In this document: positions 1-5,916 of the stretch, in pieces | Numbering within the stretch: the first letter of the stretch is position 1 | Layout of the letters: every line of letters starts with the position of its first letter | From: an uncultured Armatimonadota bacterium | GTDB lineage: Bacteria > Armatimonadota > Fimbriimonadia > Fimbriimonadales > Fimbriimonadaceae | Direction of reading: 5' to 3' | DNA length: 6,579 nt | Assembly: GCA_946478935.1 (NCBI GenBank) | Contig: CAMLEL010000140.1 | Location: forward strand, 1-6,579 | Notes under the pieces: model-generated | What the model saw: only the letters and a program-made list of their open reading frames with translations | What the model was told of the DNA's origin: nothing | The model's database searches: none | Program-made: the position numbers and the translations under genes

Positions 1-4
1 GCTT

Positions 5-67
5 ATGAAACACGTGGATATTTTCACCGACGGAGACGTTCCGGGAGTGAAGCCGCCACCCAAATAG
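5..67 (+). pseudogene. Possible RNase HI N-terminal remnant or end of an upstream gene
   Basis: A 20-codon plus-strand frame starts at ATG 5 and stops at TAG 65-67. Its first ten residues, MKHVDIFTDG, match the usual start of ribonuclease HI (MKxVEIFTDG...), including the Asp of the first catalytic strand. The following residues (DVPGVKPPPK) keep only a faint trace of the GNPGPGG loop. From base 24 it overlaps the DUF423 coding region on the other strand. It could be a remnant left by a rearrangement, the C-terminal end of a gene entering from the left, or chance. The window edge prevents a decision. Confidence 0.25.
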
Positions 68-419
68 TCAGGCCCCAACCGATCAGGAAGCAAAGACCGC
101 CGATCGGAGTGATCGCGCCTAGCCACTTGATGCCGGTTAGCGAAAGCAAGTAGAGAGTGCCGCTGAAGATGAGGATTCCAGCCGTGAAGAAGCGGCAAAT
201 CCACTTCAGGCGGTGCATCTCTGCTTCGAAGTGCCAGAGGCCAGCCAACAGGATCAGAGCCAGCGCATGGTACGCCTGATAATCGACTCCGGTCCGGAAC
301 ACGGCAATTTCATCAGGGGACAATCGTTCCCGTAAGATGTGAGCCCCGAACGCGCCGAGCGCCACAGAAAGCAAAGCAAATGTCGCACCGGTGATCAAGT
401 ACCGTTTGGCATTCGTCAT
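24..419 (-). CDS. DUF423 family small integral membrane protein (YgdD-like)
   Basis: A 131-residue hydrophobic protein of the DUF423 (YgdD) family, which sits in the inner membrane and has no established function. The family pattern is complete: GAFGAH at residues 22-27, the TGVDYQAYHALAL segment at 43-55, FSGTLYLLSLTG at 85-96, and the ITPIGG...GW segment at 103-115. Four membrane helices can be drawn at about 8-26, 48-64, 76-94 and 99-124. The length matches the family. The ATG start (417-419) overlaps the TGA stop of the upstream histidine kinase by four bases (ATGA), so the two are very probably co-transcribed and translationally coupled. The C-terminus (LPERLRR) is charged. The last codons overlap a plus-strand frame at 5-67. 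The family call is firm, but no biochemical role can be given. Confidence 0.93.
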   Translation of the reverse strand: MTNAKRYLITGATFALLSVALGAFGAHILRERLSPDEIAVFRTGVDYQAYHALALILLAGLWHFEAEMHRLKWICRFFTAGILIFSGTLYLLSLTGIKWLGAITPIGGLCFLIGWGLTIWVAASLPERLRR

Positions 420-1678
420 TCGGGATCTCCGATCGGAAGGCGAAGGGTGAACGTCGAGCCCTGATTCAACTCAGATTCCACGCTCACCCGGCCCCCATGC
501 GATTCAACAATGTGCTTGACAATGCTGAGCCCCAATCCAGTACCACCAGAAAAGCGAGAGCGACCTTTGTCTACGCGATAAAAGCGCTCAAAGATTCGCG
601 GAATATGCTCGCTGGCAATCCCGAGCCCGGAGTCTTTCACAGTAGCTGTCGCCCAATCTTCGTCTCCCGACAGGCTGACTTGAATCGACCCCACGTTGGT
701 GTAGTTGATCGCGTTGTCAACTAGATTCAATGCGACCTGCGACATCTGAGCTGGGTTCGCCTGAACGATCAAACTCTCCGGTCCCGAGTACCCAACCTCG
801 AGACTTTTGGCCGATGCTTTGCTTGCCAACTGATCGACGATTGTGCGAAAGACCTCGGCCAGATCGCAGTTTTGCTTTCGAACCGGGTTGGATTCGGCTG
901 CGCTGAGAATGAGAAGATCGTTCGAGATCAGCGAAAGTCGATCGACTTCCGAGATGATCCGCGGGAGGTACTTAAATTGAAGTTCGGCATTGGGCGGCTG
1001 CTCGTCGAGAAGCGTCTCTGCCATTGACCGAATGATCGTGAGCGGTGTCCGAATCTCGTGCGAAACGTTGCTGACGAAGTCTTGCCGCACTCGTTCCAAT
1101 CGGCGGAGCTCAGTCACTTCTTCGATCGTCAAGTAGGCGCTGTCAGACTCATCGGCGCTCGGCCAAGCTGTTGCTTTGCCCACCCTGTCCGTCGGGTAGG
1201 CGAAGGCGATCTCGGCTTCTTGTCGCTGGCCGGTGTGCAAGGTTTCCACGACCAACTGTTCCAGATCGTAGCTCAGCGAGATTGACAAAACGGTCCGTCC
1301 GAGCGGATTCTCGAAACGAAAGAACTCTCGTGCGGTTCGGTTCGCATAGCGGATGATGGCGCGTGAGTCCACGATAAGAACAGCCGCATTGAGGCCATCC
1401 GCCAAGCTGTCGTTGGCCTTCTGCTCATTTTCCGCGGCAGCCAGGGTCTCTCGTTCCCGCTCGGTATAGCGCTCTTCGGCCTCCCTCAATTGTCTCGCCG
1501 ACTGGTTCAATTCGATTCCCGCATACAACAGCGCAGCTCCGGCCAACAGGGCAGACCACGCCGATAGTCGCGCACCGGCACCCAGCGAAAAGCAGTACAC
1601 CGACAGTGCTCCAAACAAGAGGGCACCTCCAAAACACAAGACTGGAGACAAAGTTAGGGATCGGTTGGTCACTCGCAC
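416..1678 (-). CDS. Membrane-bound sensor histidine kinase, PhoR-like (PAS + HisKA + HATPase_c)
   Basis: A 420-residue sensor kinase of a two-component system. Two membrane helices (about 11-32 and 40-56) are separated by a loop of only about eight residues, so there is no real extracytoplasmic sensor domain. A coiled-coil-like stretch rich in Glu/Arg (58-90) leads into a PAS-type domain (about 92-160). HisKA follows with the H box SHEIRTPL at 206-213, where His207 is the predicted autophosphorylation site. The ATPase domain has the N box NLVDNAINY (318-326), G1 box DSGLGI (349-354), F box FERFYR (363-368) and G2 box [11 protein letters not shown] (378-388). All catalytic boxes are intact, and the layout and linker ([16 protein letters not shown]) resemble PhoR. 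The start is a GTG with no visible Shine-Dalgarno, and a second in-frame GTG lies two codons in. The kinase comes first in its operon, before the DUF423 gene. No response regulator is present, so the partner and signal are unknown. Confidence 0.93.
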   Translation of the reverse strand: MRVTNRSLTLSPVLCFGGALLFGALSVYCFSLGAGARLSAWSALLAGAALLYAGIELNQSARQLREAEERYTERERETLAAAENEQKANDSLADGLNAAVLIVDSRAIIRYANRTAREFFRFENPLGRTVLSISLSYDLEQLVVETLHTGQRQEAEIAFAYPTDRVGKATAWPSADESDSAYLTIEEVTELRRLERVRQDFVSNVSHEIRTPLTIIRSMAETLLDEQPPNAELQFKYLPRIISEVDRLSLISNDLLILSAAESNPVRKQNCDLAEVFRTIVDQLASKASAKSLEVGYSGPESLIVQANPAQMSQVALNLVDNAINYTNVGSIQVSLSGDEDWATATVKDSGLGIASEHIPRIFERFYRVDKGRSRFSGGTGLGLSIVKHIVESHGGRVSVESELNQGSTFTLRLPIGDPE

Positions 1679-1704
1679 TAAAGGACGAACCGAGGGGCCC
1701 GTTC

Positions 1705-1710
1705 GGAGGT
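1705..1710 (+). promoter_or_regulatory. Shine-Dalgarno for hslV
   Basis: GGAGGT lies 12 bases before the ATG at 1723. An in-frame GTG at 1714 would leave only 3 bases after this site, too short for normal initiation. The ATG also places the Thr-Thr of the mature enzyme four residues in, as in other HslV proteins with a short propeptide. This site therefore favours the ATG start. Confidence 0.6.
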
Positions 1711-1722
1711 AGGGTGAGGCTA

Positions 1723-2253
1723 ATGATTCAATCGACCACCGTAGTGGGAGTCACCCGAAATGGCAAAACCGCCATCGCCGCCGATGGTCAGGTAACGATG
1801 GGTGAGGCCACGATCCTCAAGCATCGAGCCAAAAAAGTACGCCGCCTTGCTGGTGGAAAGGTGGTTTGTGGATTCGCAGGATCTGTCGCCGACGCTCAGG
1901 CCCTCCAGGACAAGTTTGAATCCAAGCTGGAGGCTTACGCTGGCAACCTTAAGCGGGCCGCGATCGAATTTGCAAAGGAATGGCGAACGGACAAAATCCT
2001 TCGCCAGTTGGATGCCTTGATGCTGGTGGCCGACACCGAGAGCTTGCTGTTGGTCGCTGGAAACGGGAACGTCATCGAGCCCGATGACGGAGTGGCTGGC
2101 ATTGGCTCCGGTGGCAGTTTCGCGTTGGCCGCGGCTCGAGCCCTCATGGAGAACACAGAGATGGACGCAAAGTCCATTGCGGAGAAGGCGCTCGGAATTG
2201 CCGCTGACATTTGCGTCTATACAAATCACGAGATAACGCTGGAGGTAGTTTAG
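1723..2253 (+). CDS. hslV: ATP-dependent protease peptidase subunit HslV (ClpQ)
   Basis: A 176-residue N-terminal-threonine peptidase. In other bacteria HslV forms a double hexameric ring that degrades proteins unfolded by the AAA+ ATPase HslU. The sequence follows the family end to end: [20 protein letters not shown] at 4-23, KKVRRL (37-42), GFAGSVADA (50-58), [14 protein letters not shown] (87-100), [20 protein letters not shown] (126-145) and DICVYTNH at the C-terminus. The predicted nucleophile is Thr5, exposed after removal of MIQS. Asp21 and Lys38 match the Asp17 and Lys33 positions of the E. coli enzyme, allowing one inserted residue. The frame stays open upstream to 1606, but that extension runs through the divergent kinase and is not homologous, so I chose ATG 1723. 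No hslU lies in the window. An unrelated phosphatase follows three bases after the stop. Confidence 0.96.
   Translation: MIQSTTVVGVTRNGKTAIAADGQVTMGEATILKHRAKKVRRLAGGKVVCGFAGSVADAQALQDKFESKLEAYAGNLKRAAIEFAKEWRTDKILRQLDALMLVADTESLLLVAGNGNVIEPDDGVAGIGSGGSFALAAARALMENTEMDAKSIAEKALGIAADICVYTNHEITLEVV
2241..2246 (+). promoter_or_regulatory. Shine-Dalgarno supporting a TTG start
   Basis: A perfect GGAGGT inside the last codons of hslV lies 10 bases before TTG 2257. The alternative ATG at 2302 has no comparable site. This supports the TTG start and translational coupling of the phosphatase to hslV. Confidence 0.65.
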
Positions 2254-2256
2254 AAA

Positions 2257-3135
2257 TTGGATCTTCCCGGAAATCTGAACGGCCACGCCGCGGGAATCAT
2301 CATGAAGGAGGCTGTGCGCCGGGCGATTTTTGCCATCCGGCGACATTTCAACGACTTTGAAGTCATCGAAAAAGTCGGCCTGAATAACCGTCAAGATTTC
2401 CTGACATCAGCCGACCGGGCTGCCCAAACGATTTACGAGCGAGCGCTCAAAGAATGCTTCCCCGGGTACGGGATCATCGCAGAAGAAGACAAGCTCAGTC
2501 TGCCTTGCGAGATCCCCGGCGAAGACCTGTTCTTCACCGTCGATCCTCTCGATGGAACGAAGGCCTTCATTCGCCGGCAATCGCATGCGATCGGAACGAT
2601 GATCTCTCTGGTCCGAAACGGCGACGTCATCGGAGCCTACATCGGGGACGTGATGACTCATGAGATTTACGGTTTCCGGCCCGGCTCATCCAATGTGCAT
2701 CGCATCACGGATTACAACGCAACCGTCAAGCTCACACAGCCCATCTTTCCATTGAAGGAGTCGTACGTAAGCCTGCGCTCGGAACCCGATTACTTCTCCG
2801 AGAAGGTCCAGTGCGTGGCCAGAGGCAAGAAGTTTGGTGGAGCTTTTCGAAGCATGGAAGTCTCTGGAGGCAGTATTGGCGTCGACGTCGCCCGGCTTTG
2901 GAAGGGTGAGATTGGCGCAATCGTACTGGAGCCGTTCCTCAACACACCATGGGATTATTGCCCAGTGATGGGCATTAGCCGGAGACTGGGTTTTGTGGAA
3001 ATGGCAGTCCAGGAAGGGCGGCTGGTGGAGATGCTCCCCCAGTTTCTGCCCGAAGGAACCATGCGCGACCATGAAGTCTTCCTGGTCCATCGAAGCCACA
3101 TGGATGAGCTGAGTCGAGCCTTTAACGCTCACTGA
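2257..3135 (+). CDS. Inositol monophosphatase family sugar/nucleotide phosphatase
   Basis: A 292-residue Mg2+-dependent phosphatase of the inositol monophosphatase / CysQ / histidinol-phosphatase (HisN-type) superfamily. Metal-site motifs are present in order: TSAD (50-53), AEED with Glu76 as predicted ligand (75-78), DPLDGT with Asp96 and Asp99 (96-101), and the C-terminal PWDYCPVMGI with Asp233 (231-240). The SGGSIGVDVARLWKGEIGA segment (203-221) matches the usual SGSAALxLxxVAxG region. The catalytic set looks complete. It is slightly longer than the usual 260-275 residues, mainly at the C-terminus. The TTG start is favoured by a GGAGGT site; ATG 2302 (residue 16) is the alternative. The start lies three bases after the hslV stop, and the MFS gene begins 17 bases after this stop. 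The substrate (inositol phosphate, PAP, histidinol phosphate or another) cannot be decided from the sequence. Confidence 0.88.
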   Translation: MDLPGNLNGHAAGIIMKEAVRRAIFAIRRHFNDFEVIEKVGLNNRQDFLTSADRAAQTIYERALKECFPGYGIIAEEDKLSLPCEIPGEDLFFTVDPLDGTKAFIRRQSHAIGTMISLVRNGDVIGAYIGDVMTHEIYGFRPGSSNVHRITDYNATVKLTQPIFPLKESYVSLRSEPDYFSEKVQCVARGKKFGGAFRSMEVSGGSIGVDVARLWKGEIGAIVLEPFLNTPWDYCPVMGISRRLGFVEMAVQEGRLVEMLPQFLPEGTMRDHEVFLVHRSHMDELSRAFNAH

Positions 3136-3152
3136 CCACGTACAATTGCCCG

Positions 3153-4499
3153 GTGAAGCTTTTTTACCGAGTTCTGGTCAATTCGGTGGCAGCCATGACT
3201 GCCAACAGTTTCATCTGGTTTGCGGTCACTTTTTGGGTCTATCTGGAAACCAGGTCGGTCATGGCCACATCAATCATCGGTGGCTCCTACATGCTGCTGG
3301 TTTCGTTCTGCGGCGTCTTCTTCGGGTCGATTGTCGACCACAACAAGAAGCGAACCGCGATGCTCCTGTCGAATGCGATGACCCTGGTTGCATTCCTCGG
3401 TGCGATCGTCGTCTATTTCAACTCCAGTCAATCGGAGCTTCTGCGCCTGTCGAGTCCAACTTTCTGGACCTTCATTTTGTTCGTCTTGGCGGGGGCGATA
3501 GTAGGCAACATCCGCCAGATCGCTCTGGCAACAACCGTGACCATGCTCGTTGAAGCCGACCACCGCGACAAGGCGAACGGTTTGGTGGGCACCGCTGCGG
3601 GACTTGGATTCGCGGTCACGTCGGTCTTCAGTGGACTGGCCATTGGCCAGTTGGGAATGGGTTGGGCTCTGATCCTGGCAACAGCTTTGACGGCACTATC
3701 GCTCATCGATTTGCTGACCATCAAGTTCGATGAAGCCGTTGCGGCGCATGAAGAGGGTCAGCCGAAGAAGATCGATCTCCGAGGCACACTTCGGGTGATC
3801 AATGGCATTCCGGGGCTGATGGCATTGATATTTTTCGCCACCTTCAACAACTTCCTCGGGGGCGTCTTCATGGCGCTCATGGATGCATATGGCCTGAACC
3901 TGGTTTCGGTTGAGGTGTGGGGATTCATTTGGGGAGCATTGAGCTTTGCCTTCATCGTGGGCGGCATCTGGGTAGCCAAGAAAGGTCTTGGTCCGAGCCC
4001 CTTAAAGACGCTCCTGCTCATCAACATGGCCATGTGGATTATTTGCATCCTATTCCCAATGAAGTCGTCGATCATCTTTTTAGTGGTCGGGATCTTTATC
4101 TATATGGCCCTGTTTCCTGCCGCCGAGGCGGCGGAGCAGACCATTCTGCAGCGAGTGGTGCCACTCTCCAGGCAGGGTCGGGTGTTTGGATTCGCACAGA
4201 GTGTCGAAACGGCGGCATCTCCTGTGACTGCATTTCTGATCGGGCCCATTGCCCAGTTCTGGGTAATTCCTTTCATGACCGATGGAACCGGGGCCAAGTC
4301 CATTGGGCAATGGTTTGGAACGGGGCCCGATCGCGGAATGGCACTGATTTTTATCGCGGCCGGCGTTATTGGCTTGATCGTCTCGGTTCTGGCCATCAAC
4401 TCCCGCTCCTATCGCGTTCTTTCCAAAGCCTATGGAGAGCATAAAGACACGGACAAAGAACCGGTAAATGAGGAGCCGCTTGCCGAAATCACGGATTGA
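3153..4499 (+). CDS. MFS transporter, MFS_3 / macrolide-efflux (DHA3) type
   Basis: A 448-residue polytopic inner-membrane protein with about 12 hydrophobic segments, probably a proton-driven exporter. The N-terminus (LFYRVLVNS, then WFAVTFWVYLETRSVMATSI) and the motif-A loop GSIVDHNKKRTAML (58-71, Asp62, Arg67) are typical of the MFS_3 family that includes macrolide exporters and EntS-like proteins. Further family marks are ANGLVGTAAGLGF (141-153), the hydrophilic central loop (about 190-215), and EQTILQRVVPLSRQGRVFGF (328-347). A charged, probably cytoplasmic tail occupies about 425-448. The GTG start has no visible Shine-Dalgarno; the first in-frame ATG is codon 15, but the family-like N-terminus argues for the GTG. 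The cargo cannot be inferred. It sits mid-run between the phosphatase and the P-II gene, with 39 bases before the latter. Confidence 0.9.
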   Translation: MKLFYRVLVNSVAAMTANSFIWFAVTFWVYLETRSVMATSIIGGSYMLLVSFCGVFFGSIVDHNKKRTAMLLSNAMTLVAFLGAIVVYFNSSQSELLRLSSPTFWTFILFVLAGAIVGNIRQIALATTVTMLVEADHRDKANGLVGTAAGLGFAVTSVFSGLAIGQLGMGWALILATALTALSLIDLLTIKFDEAVAAHEEGQPKKIDLRGTLRVINGIPGLMALIFFATFNNFLGGVFMALMDAYGLNLVSVEVWGFIWGALSFAFIVGGIWVAKKGLGPSPLKTLLLINMAMWIICILFPMKSSIIFLVVGIFIYMALFPAAEAAEQTILQRVVPLSRQGRVFGFAQSVETAASPVTAFLIGPIAQFWVIPFMTDGTGAKSIGQWFGTGPDRGMALIFIAAGVIGLIVSVLAINSRSYRVLSKAYGEHKDTDKEPVNEEPLAEITD

Positions 4500-4538
4500 C
4501 GATCCCAATCATCCCTTTCCACCGTCCTTTCTTCCAAC

Positions 4539-4880
4539 ATGAAACGTGTCGAGGCCTATGTGCGCGTGAACAAGCTCGACGACGTCAAGCAGGCGCTTGA
4601 AGATGCTGGCATCCATGGCCTTAGCTGTGAACAGGTGCGCGGCTATGGTCGCCAGCTTGGCCGCACCGACAAGTACCGTGGCAGCACATACGCGGTGAAC
4701 TTGCTTCCCAAACTTAAAATCGAAGTCGTGGTCAAGGACGAAGACATCGATGCCGCCATTGACGCGATCATCGGAGCGACTCAAACCGGCGAAATCGGTG
4801 ATGGCAAGATTTTCGTCAGCGAAGTCTTAGAAGCTGTCAGGATTCGCACCGGGGAACGGGGCGACGACGCACTTTCGTGA
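4539..4880 (+). CDS. glnB: P-II nitrogen regulatory protein (GlnB/GlnK type)
   Basis: A 113-residue P-II signal protein. The family forms trimers that sense ATP/ADP and 2-oxoglutarate and control nitrogen-assimilation partners such as glutamine synthetase adenylylation, AmtB or carbon enzymes. It aligns without gaps to E. coli GlnB. The T-loop carries YRGSTY (46-51) with Tyr51, the uridylylation site in many proteobacteria; Thr50 is unusual at this spot. Nucleotide and effector residues are present: Gly37, Gln39, Lys58, the B-loop TGEIGDGKIFV (83-93) with Gly87, Gly89 and Lys90, and Arg101 and Arg103. The pyrimidine-rich leader contains no Shine-Dalgarno. The stop overlaps the next gene's start (GTGA, 4877-4880). 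No amtB, glnA or glnD lies nearby, so GlnB and GlnK cannot be told apart and the symbol is nominal. Confidence 0.95.
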   Translation: MKRVEAYVRVNKLDDVKQALEDAGIHGLSCEQVRGYGRQLGRTDKYRGSTYAVNLLPKLKIEVVVKDEDIDAAIDAIIGATQTGEIGDGKIFVSEVLEAVRIRTGERGDDALS

Positions 4881-5356
4881 GTCGCTGGGAAAACTTCAAC
4901 ATCTGGCGGGGAAGGCTGCCGCACTGGCGCGCGGACAACGTCACCTATTGGGTCACATTCAACCATAAGCGAGAGCTGAATGATTCTGAGCGCGGACTGC
5001 TGTTCCGTGCCCTCATGAGACCGGAGGGCCGGAAGTGGAATCTGGTGATCCTGTGCGTGCTTCCATCGGAGACCAATCTGATATTCACGGTGAACGATTC
5101 CCCAAAAGGCGAACCCTACGAACTCAGCGAGATTGTGGAGAAAGCCAAGAATAAGGTCGGGCGAGCCATCTTGAAGAAATCCGGAGAGAGATGGCCGCCT
5201 TTTTACCAAGAAAGCTATGACCGCATCATGCGCGATGCCCAGGAGCTTGAATCAAAGCTCTTGGAGATTCTGGAATCGCCGGTCGATTCAGAGCTCGTTG
5301 AGGATCCTTCGGATTATGAGACCCTTTGGATTGAAAATAAAAACCCAAAAACCTAA
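4877..5356 (+). CDS. HUH-less relative of REP-associated / IS200-like (Y1) transposases, probably domesticated
   Basis: A 159-residue protein with the layout of a RAYT / Y1-transposase domain. WRGRLPHWRADNVTYWVTF (10-28) matches the usual RGYLPH...YfVTF opening. The segment LVILCVLPSETNLIF (56-70) lines up with the usual yVVMPNHVHLL, and LSEIVEKAKNKVGRAI (83-98) with the LK-containing helix. FYQESYDRIMRDAQELE (109-125), then SPVDSELVEDPSDYETLW (134-151), match FWQ.sYDRIIRDEEEL and NPVKAGLVEDPEDYP. Tyr114 may keep the nucleophile position. The two metal-binding histidines of the HUH motif are absent: Glu65-Thr66-Asn67 stands in their place, and Ser134 replaces the usual Asn of NPV. Strand transfer chemistry is therefore unlikely. 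Its GTG start overlaps the P-II stop by four bases. I see no flanking REP-like palindromes. Family membership is inferred by eye, and the function is unknown; DNA/RNA binding is one possibility. Confidence 0.7.
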   Translation: MSRWENFNIWRGRLPHWRADNVTYWVTFNHKRELNDSERGLLFRALMRPEGRKWNLVILCVLPSETNLIFTVNDSPKGEPYELSEIVEKAKNKVGRAILKKSGERWPPFYQESYDRIMRDAQELESKLLEILESPVDSELVEDPSDYETLWIENKNPKT

Positions 5357-5359
5357 AAG
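5331..5359 (+). promoter_or_regulatory. Possible weak sigma-70-type promoter before the right-hand cassette
   Basis: TTGAAA (5331-5336), a 17-base spacer and TAAAAG (5354-5359) resemble -35 and -10 boxes in an A-rich stretch at the end of the preceding gene. They would start transcription roughly 20 bases before ATG 5386. A second -10-like hexamer, TATTAT (5366-5371), has no matching -35. The promoter preferences of this organism are unknown, so this is only a candidate. Confidence 0.25.
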
Positions 5360-5385
5360 TTGATGTATTATCCTTTTGGAATGGA

Positions 5386-5916
5386 ATGTGCCGTCGAGTC
5401 GGCAGTACCGTGCGTGGATTTGGTAGGCCAGCCATCTATTTACCTGTCATTCTTGTCTCTGCTGCCGCATATTTTGCTCTGCCGGACTTGTACATCAAGC
5501 TGACATCGCGCGATCCATACCTGGAGTCGTTGGCACATGACCCAAAGGTTGGACAGATCATGCCCTTGCCGGAACTGGATGCAATGGGACGCCCAATTAA
5601 ACCTCAAGGCTCAAAGCTTCTTGTGTTTCTGGGTGCCTGTAATAGCTGTGCGATAAATTCGTTCGAAGAAGAACAGTTGAGAGTATCTGAGACAGTTTCC
5701 GTACTGATTGTTATTCGGGGTCCACGCTCGACAGTCAAAGAACGTTCATCAGACTTTAAATTTTCAAAGGTGCTCGCGGACTTTGATGGCAGCTTGGAAC
5801 GTGCATTTAATGTCCACTGGTATCCGCGCATGGCGATGACGGACCAGCGCGGTAGATTAGTTTGGTTACAGTCACGTCCAGGTGTTTATGCGGCAGGTGT
5901 GAACTATGGCAGTTAG
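5386..5916 (+). CDS. Membrane-anchored thioredoxin-like (TlpA/AhpC-TSA fold) protein with CNSC active site
   Basis: A 176-residue protein with a short basic N-terminus (RRVGSTVRGFGR), one membrane helix (about 16-34) and a periplasm-facing thioredoxin-fold domain. Support comes from the IMPLPELDAMGRPI entry segment (58-71), the beta strand KLLVFLGACNSC with Cys85 and Cys88 as the redox pair, a middle strand SVLIVIRG (105-112), and the DGSLERAFNVHWYPRMAMTDQRGRLVW stretch (134-160), where Pro147 sits at the cis-proline position. The Trp that often precedes the first Cys is absent. The role is probably thiol-disulfide exchange on exported proteins, perhaps the Cys-containing products of the next two genes. 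ATG 5386 follows a weak GGAATGGA; GTG at codon 9 is an alternative start. The 3' end overlaps the prepilin gene by 11 bases. G+C is lower than in the upstream genes. Confidence 0.72.
   Translation: MCRRVGSTVRGFGRPAIYLPVILVSAAAYFALPDLYIKLTSRDPYLESLAHDPKVGQIMPLPELDAMGRPIKPQGSKLLVFLGACNSCAINSFEEEQLRVSETVSVLIVIRGPRSTVKERSSDFKFSKVLADFDGSLERAFNVHWYPRMAMTDQRGRLVWLQSRPGVYAAGVNYGS
5895..5899 (+). promoter_or_regulatory. Ribosome binding site for the prepilin-like gene
   Basis: AGGTG, inside the end of the thioredoxin-like gene, lies six bases before ATG 5906. It supports initiation there despite the 11-base overlap. Confidence 0.5.

Noticed and set aside
1606..1722. N-terminal extension of hslV
   Set aside because: The frame is open but runs through the divergent kinase's coding region. 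HslV homology begins only at Thr-Thr just after ATG 1723, which has a Shine-Dalgarno.
1720..2394. Long open frame on the minus strand (224 codons)
   Set aside because: It lies directly opposite hslV and the start of the phosphatase. The product shows no family-like motifs, and hslV accounts for the coding signal.
3917..4444. 175-codon plus-strand frame inside the MFS gene, and several minus-strand frames across it
   Set aside because: The MFS frame carries clear family motifs through the whole stretch. The others are rich in low-complexity shadow residues and have no recognisable domains.
4496..4501. TTGACG, a good -35-like hexamer just before the P-II gene
   Set aside because: No -10-like hexamer occurs 15-19 bases further on; the region there is C/T-rich.
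4877..5385. REP-type palindromes or IS ends around the transposase-like gene
   Set aside because: The flanking spaces are only a few to about 30 bases, and I saw no inverted repeats there. The gene sits in an operon by overlap, not as a mobile unit.
5363..5503. Short plus-strand frame of 46 codons starting MYYPFGMEC
   Set aside because: It overlaps the thioredoxin-like gene out of frame, has no Shine-Dalgarno and no family match. It is mentioned only for its resemblance to the start of the last gene.
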